NCBI RefSeq assembly: GCF_011045835.1
Contig: NZ_CP047350.1
Location: 1 to 64,000, forward strand
Direction: 5' to 3'
DNA length: 64,000 nt
DNA from: Proteus terrae subsp. cibarius
GTDB taxonomy: Bacteria; Pseudomonadota; Gammaproteobacteria; Enterobacterales; Enterobacteriaceae
Positions within the stretch are counted from its first letter, which is position 1. The number at the start of each line of letters is the position of its first letter. Of this stretch, positions 1-8,339 are shown piece after piece. Below the pieces are notes generated by a model that saw only the letters and a list, made by a program, of their open reading frames with translations, searched no databases and had not been told where the DNA came from. Both the position numbers and the translations under genes were made by a program.

Positions 1-1101
1 ATGGACCACCAGCTAGAAAGTATCGACGGAACAATCATGAGCAAGAGAACCAAAGACAAAGACCTGGAGAAACTCGACGTAATCAAAGACTCACCGCAAA
101 TGAGCCTGTTTGAGATCATTGAATCTCCGGCCAAGAAAGACGACTACTCCAACACCATCGAGATCTACGATGCGCTGCCGAAGTACATTTGGGACCAAAA
201 GCGTGAGCATGAAGATTTATCCAACGCTGTAGTGACACGACAATGCACCATCAGAGGCCAGCATTTCACGGTGAAGGTGAAGCCAGCCATCATCGAGAAG
301 GATGACGGAAGAACCGTGCTGATCTACGCGGGACAGCGAGAGGAAATCCTTGAGGATGCTCTACGCAAGCTCGCAGTGAACGGGAAAGGCCATATCATCG
401 AGGGCAAGGCTGGAGTCATGTTCACTCTGTACGAACTCCAGAAAGAGCTCTCGAAGATGGGTCACGGGTACAACCTGAACGAAATCAAGGAAGCAATCCA
501 GGTTTGTCGTGGCGCAACACTCGAATGTATCAGTGATGACGGTGAAGCCTTCATCAGCTCCAGCTTCTTCCCGATGGTGGGACTGACCACCAGAGGTGAG
601 TTTCGCAAGAAAGGCGGGAACGCCAGGTGCTATGTGCAGTTCAACCCGCTGGTAAACGAATCGATCATGAATCTGTCGTTTCGTCAGTACAACTACAAAA
701 TCGGAATGCAAATCCGCTCCCCTCTTGCACGGTACATCTACAAGCGAATGAGCCACTACTGGACTCAAGCATCACCAGATTCGCCGTACACGCCATCGCT
801 TATCAGCTTCCTGACCCAGAGCCCTCGTGAATTGAGCCCACGGATGCCGGAGAACGTCAGAGCCATGAAGCTCGCTCTGGAGGCCCTCATCAAACAAGAG
901 GTCATAAGCGACTACGACGCGAACCAGATCAAGGATGGCCGCAGAGTCATCGACGTGCGGTACGTCATAAGGCCTCATGAGAACTTCGTGAAGCAGGTGA
1001 TGGCGTCCAACAAGCGTAAGCAGCAGACAGAGCTACGGGCCATCAAGCACGGCATGATCGACCACGACATCATTGATGAACCCCAACGTAAGGGGAGATA
1101 G
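1..1101 (+). CDS. repA: Replication initiator RepA, IncA/C type
   Basis: Iteron-binding initiator of plasmid replication (Rep_3-like winged-helix fold). The protein is 366 aa from the ATG at base 1, or 354 aa from the ATG at base 37 (MSKRTK...); the upstream region is outside the window, so the start is not settled and the shorter form is as likely. Segments such as YNLNEIKEAIQVCRG and YNYKIGMQIRSPLARYIYKRM are typical of the two winged-helix domains. The gene is followed by a hairpin terminator at 1138-1160 and then by an iteron array with DnaA boxes, the expected layout of an IncA/C rep region. Assignment to IncA/C rests on recalled RepA sequence and backbone content, not on a search. Confidence 0.88.
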   Translation: MDHQLESIDGTIMSKRTKDKDLEKLDVIKDSPQMSLFEIIESPAKKDDYSNTIEIYDALPKYIWDQKREHEDLSNAVVTRQCTIRGQHFTVKVKPAIIEKDDGRTVLIYAGQREEILEDALRKLAVNGKGHIIEGKAGVMFTLYELQKELSKMGHGYNLNEIKEAIQVCRGATLECISDDGEAFISSSFFPMVGLTTRGEFRKKGGNARCYVQFNPLVNESIMNLSFRQYNYKIGMQIRSPLARYIYKRMSHYWTQASPDSPYTPSLISFLTQSPRELSPRMPENVRAMKLALEALIKQEVISDYDANQIKDGRRVIDVRYVIRPHENFVKQVMASNKRKQQTELRAIKHGMIDHDIIDEPQRKGR

Positions 1102-1137
1102 CCACCAGAATCTCCCACCCCCCAGGGAAAAGAAAGA

Positions 1138-1160
1138 TAGGCGCGTCAGCGCCTTTTTTT
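1138..1160 (+). terminator. Rho-independent terminator after repA
   Basis: Hairpin AGGCGC-GTCA-GCGCCT followed by a run of seven T, about 35 bp after the repA stop codon. Confidence 0.8.
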
Positions 1161-1221
1161 ATGCCAGAAGAAAGCGCACAAGGTACGCCCACCAGGCAGG
1201 ACCGGAAACGGAATGCCTCCG

Positions 1222-2101
1222 CATATGGGGGAGCTGCACGGATAGAGCGAACGTGACCCCAGATGCAGCGTGGGCTGGGGCTCTATATATGGGATCGCTG
1301 CACGGTAGTCGCAAGCTGAGTCTCAGTATCGTGCAAGCGTAAGCCACGACGAAGGATAAGTGCCATGCTGCTCCAGTGGTTCCCGTAGAGTGGTTCCCGT
1401 AAGGTATTGATAGTTAAAGGGTGAGGATGTGGGGGACCTGCACGTTATGAGATTTGATATGTGGGTACGTTGCACGAAAGCAGGTCCTGAACCTCTCGAT
1501 ATATGGGAACTCTGCACGATTGACGAAGCAGAACAAAGATTGACAGATCAGGACAAACCTAAAAAAGCAGTCAAAATGACTCTAATAGTCCATAAAGTGA
1601 TCACGCGCACACAAAAAGAGACCAAAAGTTATCCACATTTCCTGTGCATAAACGGGGTTTTGGTATATGGGAACGCTGCACGATCATATGTGGGTACGCT
1701 GCACGGTGCAAAAAACGACCAAAATTGACATGTGGGTACGTTGCACGTTCAGAAAATTGTATATGGGGCGACTGCACGTATGACCTTAGACATGTGGGAA
1801 TACTGCACGAACACCAGATCTGATATGTGGGAACGCTGCACGAAAGCTCTGTTTTGTAAGGATTTTGTGGAAAAAAGAGGGGTTCCGTGTGGATAACAGT
1901 GGATAAGATCCAAGGGTATGTGGGGACGTTGCACGGCAACCTATGGGAACGCTGCACGGCAACCTATGGGTTTGTTGCACGGAATAAATATGAAAACACC
2001 AGTAATATCAATGTGTTGAGTGGTGATTTAGAACGCCTAACCTGTCTTTAACCGTTTTTAATCCTTTATACAAAGATCTAAAGATCTTTATATTTATCCT
2101 T
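1222..2101. other. Origin of replication (oriV): iterons, DnaA boxes, AT-rich segment
   Basis: About 14 degenerate direct repeats with consensus ATATGTGGGAACGCTGCACG lie between 1222 and 1982 (near 1222, 1284, 1426, 1457, 1499, 1663, 1687, 1727, 1758, 1789, 1820, 1916, 1940 and 1963). Between them sit DnaA-box-like sites TTATCCACA at 1629-1637, TGTGGATAA at 1888-1896 and a weaker one at 1898-1907. An AT-rich stretch with overlapping AAGATC/GATCTT (Dam) sites follows at about 2030-2101 and is the likely melting region. Open frames inside the array are repeat-encoded artefacts. Confidence 0.88.
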
Positions 2102-2137
2102 TTGATCACTGAACAAAAAATAATCAACACTGTTTTT

Positions 2138-2593
2138 TTAGAAAAAAGTCTCGTATGCAAGGCCGAACAGGACGAGTATCACCAACAAGATAAGCATCGA
2201 CAGCACAAAGTAACCAGACTCGTACATCACAGCTTTGATCACAGAAACGACGCTGATCGATCTTCCAGAGATCCTCCCGATGATCCACTGAAACGCAACG
2301 AACGAACCAAGCCCACAGATCAGAACCACCGCTACGGAGACAAGTGCATGTTCCCTCAGGACAGACTCACTCAGGAAACCATACTGCATCCCCATCAATA
2401 CAAGCCTGCCAATGCCAAAACCCAGGCCCAATGCAACAGCTCCACGAACCAGCACGACCTTCAACGACTGGAGCCATGTCAGCTCAAGATCCATCCCCTT
2501 ACGGGAAGACCGACGCACCAGCACCGTAGATATGCCCAACCCCAAAAACACCAAAAAAACAAAATCCAACATTGCCACCTCTGCACAAATCAA
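2138..2593 (-). CDS. Hypothetical multi-pass membrane protein
   Basis: A protein of about 151 aa (or 144 aa from the internal Met at 2572) with four hydrophobic segments, the first being LDFVFLVFLGLGISTVLV and the last near GYFVLSMLILLVILVLFGLA. It overlaps the end of the PAPS-reductase-family gene by four bases, so the two are co-transcribed and probably translationally coupled. I do not recognise the family. Being encoded with a cytoplasmic nucleotide-handling enzyme, it could be its membrane partner, but that is inference. Confidence 0.7.
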   Translation of the reverse strand: MICAEVAMLDFVFLVFLGLGISTVLVRRSSRKGMDLELTWLQSLKVVLVRGAVALGLGFGIGRLVLMGMQYGFLSESVLREHALVSVAVVLICGLGSFVAFQWIIGRISGRSISVVSVIKAVMYESGYFVLSMLILLVILVLFGLAYETFF

Positions 2594-3705
2594 TCAGAAC
2601 CACAGGCCTCTCGGCCAAATGCGCCACCAGGGAGAACCCACTTCTGCCCCTCCGGCACAAAAATCGGGAGCGTGTAATCTTCTCTGGATACCTGCTCCAA
2701 TGCCTCAACATCACTAATCTGTATCGGCGCAACAGCAGAACCTAAATCTATTACGTCGATTTTTTTTCTTGATACCGTCACACCAAAGGTTTGTTCATAC
2801 TGAGCAATTTTCCCAGCTCGTTCAGGCCAGTAGTGACGGATCGTGGACCAGATACGCTGTGAGTTGTAGATGCAGGTCATACACGACGACCGGCTCCAGC
2901 CAAGGCGATAAGGGACTGGGGCCAGGATGCGGTGACGCTCGATTACTTCCCATACCTCCTCCTCAGTCCAATGAAGAACGGGCCTCCAGGCATCAACTAA
3001 CCGTGCAGTCTTCCCATATCTTCTGTCACAGGCATGAGCCTCAAGCTGGTTGTACTTGGATCTGTTTGCACTTTCCTCCCGGCGCTCACCAGTGATGAAA
3101 AGGATCTTCTTCCCCTTGAAGCGCTCCTGGTTATTAAGAGCTCTGCGGCCAACATCGATCTTCAAGGCTGATGAGCACCACCTTGTTTGGAGTGATGGCG
3201 ATTGCTGAGGGAAACGAAGGCGCGTACCAGGCTTAGAGCGCTTATGGTCTCTAGGCAGCACCAGAAGCCCCTCAGGCGTCTCTACACGATGGGGGTGGCT
3301 ATAGGCATTGTCTTTGAGCATTTTGCCCTCAAAGCCGCCCTCAAGCCACGAGAAGTACATTGGGATACCCAGTTCTTCCCCGAGCTGACGACAGTAATCA
3401 CGCATGAAGGCCCAATCCATCAACGAACTGCCTTCCTGACCATCAACATCATGGTGCCAGAACTCCACCTTTGACTTATCAACACCCATGTCCACCAGCC
3501 GCAAGTACGCAGCAATCGAGTCTTTGCCTCCAGACAGGCAAACAATGATGTGATCGTACAAACTCAGGTCCACATCCGGAGCGGAGAAGTACGTTGTTCT
3601 ATCGTCACAACGCTGACTGGAAGATATGCCGGTAAGAACCGACTCCAGTGATGGCAACACCACCTGGTCATCGAACAAATCTCCTTGGTTTTCTCGTCTC
3701 AACAT
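2590..3705 (-). CDS. Phosphoadenosine phosphosulfate (PAPS) reductase family protein
   Basis: Adenine-nucleotide alpha-hydrolase superfamily member of 371 aa. A PP-loop SGGKDS at residues 58-63 binds ATP or PAPS. Cysteines in WCSSALK and in SSCMTCIY could bind a metal or take part in thiol chemistry, as in DndC and IbrA relatives. A role in sulfate assimilation is unlikely because no partner genes are present; a DNA- or RNA-modifying or regulatory role is more plausible but unproven. It is transcribed away from a TTTACAG-type operator (3743-3772) and is followed by a coupled membrane protein. Such a gene near repA is usual in IncA/C plasmids, as far as I recall. Confidence 0.85.
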   Translation of the reverse strand: MLRRENQGDLFDDQVVLPSLESVLTGISSSQRCDDRTTYFSAPDVDLSLYDHIIVCLSGGKDSIAAYLRLVDMGVDKSKVEFWHHDVDGQEGSSLMDWAFMRDYCRQLGEELGIPMYFSWLEGGFEGKMLKDNAYSHPHRVETPEGLLVLPRDHKRSKPGTRLRFPQQSPSLQTRWCSSALKIDVGRRALNNQERFKGKKILFITGERREESANRSKYNQLEAHACDRRYGKTARLVDAWRPVLHWTEEEVWEVIERHRILAPVPYRLGWSRSSCMTCIYNSQRIWSTIRHYWPERAGKIAQYEQTFGVTVSRKKIDVIDLGSAVAPIQISDVEALEQVSREDYTLPIFVPEGQKWVLPGGAFGREACGSD

Positions 3706-3742
3706 AAGTCGCTCTTTTTTCTTTACTGGGTTGTTTTTATGA

Positions 3743-3772
3743 TTTACAGTATTATAAAATGATACTGTGAAA
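3743..3772. promoter_or_regulatory. TTTACAG operator-like element, copy 1
   Basis: Imperfect palindrome with CAGTAT and ATACTG arms around TATAAAATG, directly upstream of the minus-strand PAPS-reductase-family gene. Related copies are at 15026, 16744, 17840, 18193 and 19289. Confidence 0.6.
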
Positions 3773-3936
3773 AGTAAAGTTTTCAGAACGACTAATCACT
3801 CAGGAGAACTTGATAAGCACCAGAAAGCAATCTAAAGGTGGTTTTTCGGTGAGGTTAGTTCAGGGGCAACCTGCCGCTGCTGATTGGAAATCATCAAGAA
3901 GTGGCTTTTTGGTGGGGTTACGGTTTGAAGGGGTGA

Positions 3937-3956
3937 GTATGTGGGAACGTTGCACG
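3937..3956 (+). repeat. Isolated RepA iteron
   Basis: A single match to the oriV iteron (TATGTGGGAACGTTGCACGG) lies 2 kb from the array and 18 bp before the start of the next plus-strand gene. RepA could bind here and affect that promoter. Confidence 0.7.
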
Positions 3957-3973
3957 GTTAAAGGGGGCCGCAC

Positions 3974-4582
3974 ATGAAAACGATAAAGCGGTTCATCGTA
4001 TGGGTGAATTACGGTCTTGAGGGTTGGAGCATTTTCGGATCGAGCGATGACTGGGATGAAGCGGTATCCATCCGTTCGGAAGCGATAGACGAATGCAATA
4101 TTGACGAGGAAGACATCATCTTGGCAGAAAACAAAAACGAGCTGGTGGTAAAACCTGCGGCCAAGCAAATGACGGAGTGGCACCGGGAACTGGAAGCCGT
4201 CCTTATGACCTTGGATGACTGCCAGATGGAATGTGACGGTATGACATGGGCAGTAAGCCACCTACTCAATGAAGCGGGTGTACCTCATGACTGCATGTAT
4301 GGCTTTGTGCGAAACGAACAGACCAAGGACATCGTGACACCGCATTTCTGGGTTGTCCTGGATGATGGGTGGCTGGTGGATCTGAGGCTACGCATGTGGC
4401 TGGGCGATCACGACAACATTCCTCACGGGGTATTCCATCCCGATAACGAGCCAGGACTTTTCTACAAGGGAGACCCGGTTCAAAACCATAAAGGGATGAG
4501 ACTGGGCAAAGCCGTCCTGGACATCATGACCGACGGAAAACTTTCACATGTGAAAGTTCCTGAACGACAAGACGGAGAGTAA
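3974..4582 (+). CDS. Hypothetical protein, transglutaminase/cysteine-peptidase-like
   Basis: 202 aa, acidic and soluble. The middle resembles a transglutaminase-like or papain-like core: Cys87 starting a helix (CDGMTWAVSHLLNEAG), His124 in PHFWVVL, and Asp136 in WLVDLRL, in the right order for a Cys-His-Asp triad. This is my pattern reading and not a confirmed domain hit. The last codons overlap a parS-like palindrome at 4540-4557. It heads a run of same-strand genes reaching to 5632, and an isolated iteron lies just upstream. Confidence 0.75.
   Translation: MKTIKRFIVWVNYGLEGWSIFGSSDDWDEAVSIRSEAIDECNIDEEDIILAENKNELVVKPAAKQMTEWHRELEAVLMTLDDCQMECDGMTWAVSHLLNEAGVPHDCMYGFVRNEQTKDIVTPHFWVVLDDGWLVDLRLRMWLGDHDNIPHGVFHPDNEPGLFYKGDPVQNHKGMRLGKAVLDIMTDGKLSHVKVPERQDGE
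4540..4557. repeat. parS-like palindrome, copy 1
   Basis: Perfect 18-bp palindrome ACTTTCACATGTGAAAGT inside the last codons of the gene ending at 4582. Same motif at 5619, 9203, 9662, 14986 and 18322. Confidence 0.75.
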
Positions 4583-4586
4583 TAGC

Positions 4587-5108
4587 GTGGAATTTGATTA
4601 CGACAAGTCAGTATCAAACGCACATCTTGAGGCCGCAGGCTGGGGTATGGATGCCTTTAACCACTCCAACCCATTTGAGAGTCATGTCATCTATGTGCGT
4701 GACTACCGCAACGATCACATCCGCCTGTTCACCATCAAGCAGGCTGACTTCGACACGATAAAGCTGCCGCTTCACCTTACCTCCGACATGCTGGCTTCGG
4801 TGATCGCTGAGTTCGTATCGAAGGCAGCAAAAGGGAAGTTGAATACGAAGGAGTCCGACACGCTGGCTCCTGCCTTGGTTGGCTATGCCAAATCAACAGA
4901 AACCTACCGGAGCTGGCGGAGAGTTTCTGGAGCAACAGAGCGATTGCATATGGTCATCAATATCTATGCGGGTTCTGAATTGCTGAGACCTTTCATCGCT
5001 CGGGCTCCTGAGACCGTCCTGACGACCCAAGAGCTACTGGTCTTCTCATCACAGGTTAAGAGCATGGATGTATCCAATCATCCAGAGTGGTTTAGGGGCC
5101 GGAGGTAG
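4587..5108 (+). CDS. Hypothetical protein
   Basis: 173 aa with a GTG start 4 bp after the previous stop; the next gene begins 2 bp downstream, so it is part of one operon. It is soluble with no signal peptide or membrane segment. I do not recognise a domain. The downstream gene encodes a Cas4-like nuclease, so a shared DNA-related job is possible but not shown. Confidence 0.75.
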   Translation: MEFDYDKSVSNAHLEAAGWGMDAFNHSNPFESHVIYVRDYRNDHIRLFTIKQADFDTIKLPLHLTSDMLASVIAEFVSKAAKGKLNTKESDTLAPALVGYAKSTETYRSWRRVSGATERLHMVINIYAGSELLRPFIARAPETVLTTQELLVFSSQVKSMDVSNHPEWFRGRR

Positions 5109-5110
5109 TC

Positions 5111-5632
5111 ATGAAGCCAGTTCTCTGGATATTCGTCCTGATCATCGCCCCTTTCGTCATTGCGAAAGTGGACCAATGGCGCAAACGCGGCATTGGAGAC
5201 ACCTGGGCGTGGTGGAAATCAGAGAACATGCCTTATGAGCTGCGCTCGGCCACTCTGTTTTTGTCCGAACAGGACATATCAACCACACAGCCGGTGCCCA
5301 TGCACGGCAGGGTTGATCAGGTGTACCAAACCAAGAATGGGGTTCTCATTCCCTTGGACACCAAGCTGCGCCAGGTAAACCACATCTATGAGTCGGACAT
5401 TATCCAGCTCTCGGTTTACCGGGTAATTCTGTCACACAAGTACAAGGCACCCGTTGCCAAGTACGGCTATGTCCGAACCGTTGTTGAGACAGCGGACGGG
5501 GATAGAGTCCGTTACATCAAGACAAACCTTCTCAGCGAAAAAGAAGTGGTCAAGCTGTGGCACCGCTATCAATCCATCCGTTCTGGTCAGGTAAAAACCT
5601 CCTGTTCCTGTGGCGGAAAGTTTCACATGTGA
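5111..5632 (+). CDS. Membrane-anchored Cas4-like PD-(D/E)XK nuclease
   Basis: 173 aa. An N-terminal membrane helix (residues 3-19) is followed by a domain resembling Cas4/RecB-type nucleases. GRVDQVY (Asp69) is followed by IPLDTKLR (Asp83, Lys85), the D...DxK metal-binding core, and then by SDIIQLSVYRVIL (Asp96, Gln99, Tyr103), matching the QxxxY helix of Cas4/RecB nucleases. The C terminus has CSCGG, which could complete a metal site. Length is close to small Cas4 proteins. No CRISPR array or other cas genes are present, so this is a solitary Cas4-like enzyme, with the membrane anchor as an unusual addition. A variant parS-like palindrome covers its last codons. Confidence 0.75.
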   Translation: MKPVLWIFVLIIAPFVIAKVDQWRKRGIGDTWAWWKSENMPYELRSATLFLSEQDISTTQPVPMHGRVDQVYQTKNGVLIPLDTKLRQVNHIYESDIIQLSVYRVILSHKYKAPVAKYGYVRTVVETADGDRVRYIKTNLLSEKEVVKLWHRYQSIRSGQVKTSCSCGGKFHM

Positions 5633-5637
5633 AAGTT
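5619..5637. repeat. parS-like palindrome, copy 2 (one mismatch)
   Basis: AGTTTCACATGTGAAAGTT, the same palindrome with one altered base in the left arm, overlapping the stop codon of the Cas4-like gene. Confidence 0.65.
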
Positions 5638-5728
5638 CTGGATTGAATCAGGGTTGCCCGAATTGGGCAGCTAGGCGGGGTTGCATTTTTGAAAAGTCCT
5701 GTACGCTGGTTGGTATAGGAGGTGAATA

Positions 5729-6202
5729 GTGGCCCAGCTTAAACATAACCGCTTCGTCATGTTGGGGTCCTTGGTAGCGACGGTCGTAGCTGCCGCCAAT
5801 GGCTTGAGTTTTCTCACCCTTATGGCTGGTGGAATGACCCTTCTCCAGTTCATGGCTTGGAAGCAACAAGATGCTGTCCGGAGCCGGTTTAAAGCTGCGA
5901 AGGATGCGTTTGAAGCGTTGAACGTCATTGCGTTCGACAAGCACTGGGTAGGTTCAACCGCGACGGTCGCCAAAGTGTCGAACATGATCACTCCGCCCGA
6001 ACGACTGGATAAGCCCTGGGCGGTGCAAGTTCTGGCCGTGACCAAAGGTGGGACGTGGTTCGCGGTGGATCTGCAAGTGACCGGCACTGACAAGGTTCAG
6101 ATGCTTAGCCTCCACCAGCTTAGTGAAAAGGCGGCAAAGACCATGCTGGCCTTCGACCTCGAAGTGTATGAGAAATTTTTCGGAAAACCTGATGTTGCAT
6201 GA
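5729..6202 (+). CDS. Hypothetical membrane protein
   Basis: 157 aa with a GTG start and a strong AGGAGGTGA ribosome binding site. Two hydrophobic segments lie at the N terminus (residues 8-26 and 27-43), followed by a soluble domain of about 110 aa. Family not recognised. The next gene also encodes a small membrane protein and follows at once. Confidence 0.7.
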   Translation: MAQLKHNRFVMLGSLVATVVAAANGLSFLTLMAGGMTLLQFMAWKQQDAVRSRFKAAKDAFEALNVIAFDKHWVGSTATVAKVSNMITPPERLDKPWAVQVLAVTKGGTWFAVDLQVTGTDKVQMLSLHQLSEKAAKTMLAFDLEVYEKFFGKPDVA

Positions 6203-6212
6203 GGACAATGTG

Positions 6213-6506
6213 ATGGAAAAAGTCAAAAGCGTAGATGCCGTGGAGTTCACGGCAGCAGATAAGAAGGCGATGACCCATGCGGCATACGCCCAGTGTTTCT
6301 TCATTCTGGCCCAAGTGATGGCATTCCCTTCCCTGGGGGTGGCTGGCGCTATGGTTGCTGCTCTGTGCGGCATGATGCCGTGGTTGACCAAGTTCGCCAA
6401 AGAGGCTCCATCGAAAGCCTTTGGCATGGTGATGGCTTCACTCTGCCTTGCTCCTGTGTACGGGAAACTCTGTGAGCTGGTGGTCCACGCGATTCAGGGA
6501 GCTTGA
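6213..6506 (+). CDS. Hypothetical small membrane protein
   Basis: 97 aa from the ATG at 6213, preceded by GAGG; a longer frame from 6123 overlaps the previous gene and is less likely. Three hydrophobic stretches cover most of the protein (AYAQCFFILAQVMAFPSL, GAMVAALCGMMPWL, AFGMVMASLCLAPVYG). Function unknown. Confidence 0.65.
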   Translation: MEKVKSVDAVEFTAADKKAMTHAAYAQCFFILAQVMAFPSLGVAGAMVAALCGMMPWLTKFAKEAPSKAFGMVMASLCLAPVYGKLCELVVHAIQGA

Positions 6507-6510
6507 GCTT

Positions 6511-7365
6511 ATGGGGGTAGTACGAGTTCCCTACCTCTTGGCTGAGCTGAAAGAACGCGGATGTGCTGATGAATCTGCTCTGGCGCAGGTTATGCAGCCT
6601 GGATGCCGAATTGGAGAGGAAGACCTGCGGAAGTTGGCCGCAAATTTAGGGCTTGAAGTGTCCGAGCTGGCACCAGCGCCAGAGAACGCGGCCAACACCC
6701 GGTTCAAAGCAAAGCTGAGAGGAGGTTTGGCCTCCTTTCTTTTTGAGTACGACGGCTGTTTCCGACATGCAGAAGGCTCCAGCCATGCAGAAATGTTGGG
6801 TATCGAGCAAGAAGACGACATAGGTCTTCCGAGTCGAGCTGCTGACGCCATGCTCCTGGAGAAGACGCTTTACCAGGTAATCGCTCGGGCTAAGTACATG
6901 CTCGGCAAAATCGACAGCAAGTTTGTCAGGTCAGAACAAGCAATCGAGTTCCGTGAGCAACTTGCTCCTGGGATCTTCAAACCAGGTTACAGAGGTTTCC
7001 GATTCAAGGAGGCTGCCGCTGGTGATTTGCCTACTGTCATGATTGACGGTCGGAAGTTCAACTGCGTTGCCAGCATAGCCAGAGCACATGGACTTGATCC
7101 GGTAACGGTGCGTAGGCGCATTGCGGACACCGGGAAGGCCGCAGACAAACTCTCCAATGATGAGTGGAAGCTCATCCTCGCCAAGAAAAAAGGTAAAGGG
7201 AAACCCTTCACCTATCTGGACAGGACCTACAGCAACATTGCTCAGTTCTGTCGTGAGCATCAGCTCAACACCAACCTTGTTTACCAGAAAGTCAAAGACC
7301 GGGCTGATAGCGCTGATGAAGAGTTCTGGGGACTGATAATCGAAACATGCAAAAGGAAAAACTAA
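6511..7365 (+). CDS. Putative DNA-binding protein with repeated HTH-like units
   Basis: 284 aa from the ATG at 6511. The N terminus (ELKERGCADESALAQVMQ...LRKLAANLGLEVSEL) resembles a helix-turn-helix regulator. The C-terminal half holds two similar units, each a short beta-turn followed by an HTH-like helix pair: IDGRKFNCVASIARAHGL and LDRTYSNIAQFCREHQL. These look like the NUMOD1/AP2-type DNA-binding modules of homing nucleases, but there is no nuclease domain. The stop codon overlaps the next ATG (TAATG), coupling it to the S49 peptidase. A regulator of this operon is one reading. Confidence 0.7.
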   Translation: MGVVRVPYLLAELKERGCADESALAQVMQPGCRIGEEDLRKLAANLGLEVSELAPAPENAANTRFKAKLRGGLASFLFEYDGCFRHAEGSSHAEMLGIEQEDDIGLPSRAADAMLLEKTLYQVIARAKYMLGKIDSKFVRSEQAIEFREQLAPGIFKPGYRGFRFKEAAAGDLPTVMIDGRKFNCVASIARAHGLDPVTVRRRIADTGKAADKLSNDEWKLILAKKKGKGKPFTYLDRTYSNIAQFCREHQLNTNLVYQKVKDRADSADEEFWGLIIETCKRKN

Positions 7366-8324
7366 TGGCAGAAAACAAAGAGATCCCCTGGGAGAAAGAA
7401 CTCATTGAGAAGTACATGTTCACCCTGCATAAAGAGCAGGTGAAAGACCGGCGCTGGCGGACCATGTTGCGTGTGCTTCGCGCATCTGGTTTCGTGCTTC
7501 TCATGATCGGCTTCATCATTTTGGCATCTAATCCGGGTGGGATGCCGTGGCAAAGCGCCAAGGCAGGAGCCCCTCACACCGCGTATATCAACATCCGTGG
7601 TGAAATTGCTGCTGGCACTCTGGCCGATGCTGATCACCTTATCCCGTCCATCCAAGCTGCATTCGACAACCCGAACTCACAAGCTATCGTGCTTCGCATA
7701 AACAGCCCTGGCGGTAGCCCGGTTCAAGCAGGACGGATTTATGACGAAGTGAAGGCGCAGCGAGCCCTTCATCCGGAGAAAAAGGTCTACGCCATCATTG
7801 ATGACATCGGTGCCTCTGGCGGTTACTACATCGCCTCTGCTGCGGATGAAATCTATGCTGACCGCGCCAGCCTTGTCGGTTCTATCGGCGTCATCAGCTC
7901 GGGGTTTGGATTCACCGGCTTGATGGACAAGCTCGGCATCGAGCGCCGGGCTATCACTTCCGGAGAGCACAAAGCGCTTCTCGACCCATTCTCCCCTCTT
8001 ACCTCTGACATGAAGAAATTCTGGGAGGGCGTTCTATCGAAAACCCACCAGCAGTTCATCGAACGAGTGAAGGCTGGGCGGGGTGATCGACTGAAAGACG
8101 ACCCAGAGGTGTTTTCTGGATTGCTCTGGAACGGGGAGCAGGCCAAAGACATTGGGCTGATTGATGGCCTGGGTAGTTTGAACTCCGTGGCGCGAGACGT
8201 CATCCACCAGAGCAACTTGGTGGACTACACACCAACCGAAGACATCATCCGGCGACTGACCCAACGAGCGAAGCTCGAAGCCAGTTCCTTCGTGCAAGAA
8301 CTCAGCGCTGTGAAAGTTTACTGA
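7365..8324 (+). CDS. S49-family peptidase, SppA/SohB-like, membrane anchored
   Basis: Signal-peptide-peptidase-type serine protease of 319 aa from the ATG at 7365. A single membrane anchor (residues 41-55) places the catalytic domain in the periplasm. The S49 Ser/Lys dyad is visible: Ser151 in GASGGYY and Lys203 in GEHKALLDPF. INSPGGSP near residue 115 forms the oxyanion region. Length fits the short single-domain SppA type. It is coupled to the upstream DNA-binding gene and followed 15 bp later by a DsbA-like gene, so this operon handles envelope proteins, possibly quality control of conjugation proteins (inference). Confidence 0.9.
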   Translation: MAENKEIPWEKELIEKYMFTLHKEQVKDRRWRTMLRVLRASGFVLLMIGFIILASNPGGMPWQSAKAGAPHTAYINIRGEIAAGTLADADHLIPSIQAAFDNPNSQAIVLRINSPGGSPVQAGRIYDEVKAQRALHPEKKVYAIIDDIGASGGYYIASAADEIYADRASLVGSIGVISSGFGFTGLMDKLGIERRAITSGEHKALLDPFSPLTSDMKKFWEGVLSKTHQQFIERVKAGRGDRLKDDPEVFSGLLWNGEQAKDIGLIDGLGSLNSVARDVIHQSNLVDYTPTEDIIRRLTQRAKLEASSFVQELSAVKVY

Positions 8325-8339
8325 TAGGAGCAGTTTGAT

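Noticed and set aside
1073..1980. Several open frames on both strands in the iteron region
   Set aside because: They are read through the direct repeats, lack ribosome binding sites and encode Cys/His/Pro-rich repeats; the DNA is the replication origin.
1222..1982. CRISPR array reading of the direct repeats
   Set aside because: Repeat spacing is irregular, repeats are about 20 bp and degenerate, no cas genes are present, and DnaA boxes and RepA are adjacent; these are iterons.
2102..2677. Plus-strand 191-aa frame
   Set aside because: It is antisense to a convincing membrane protein gene coupled to the PAPS-reductase-like gene, and its composition (Gln/Pro/His-rich) is not protein-like.
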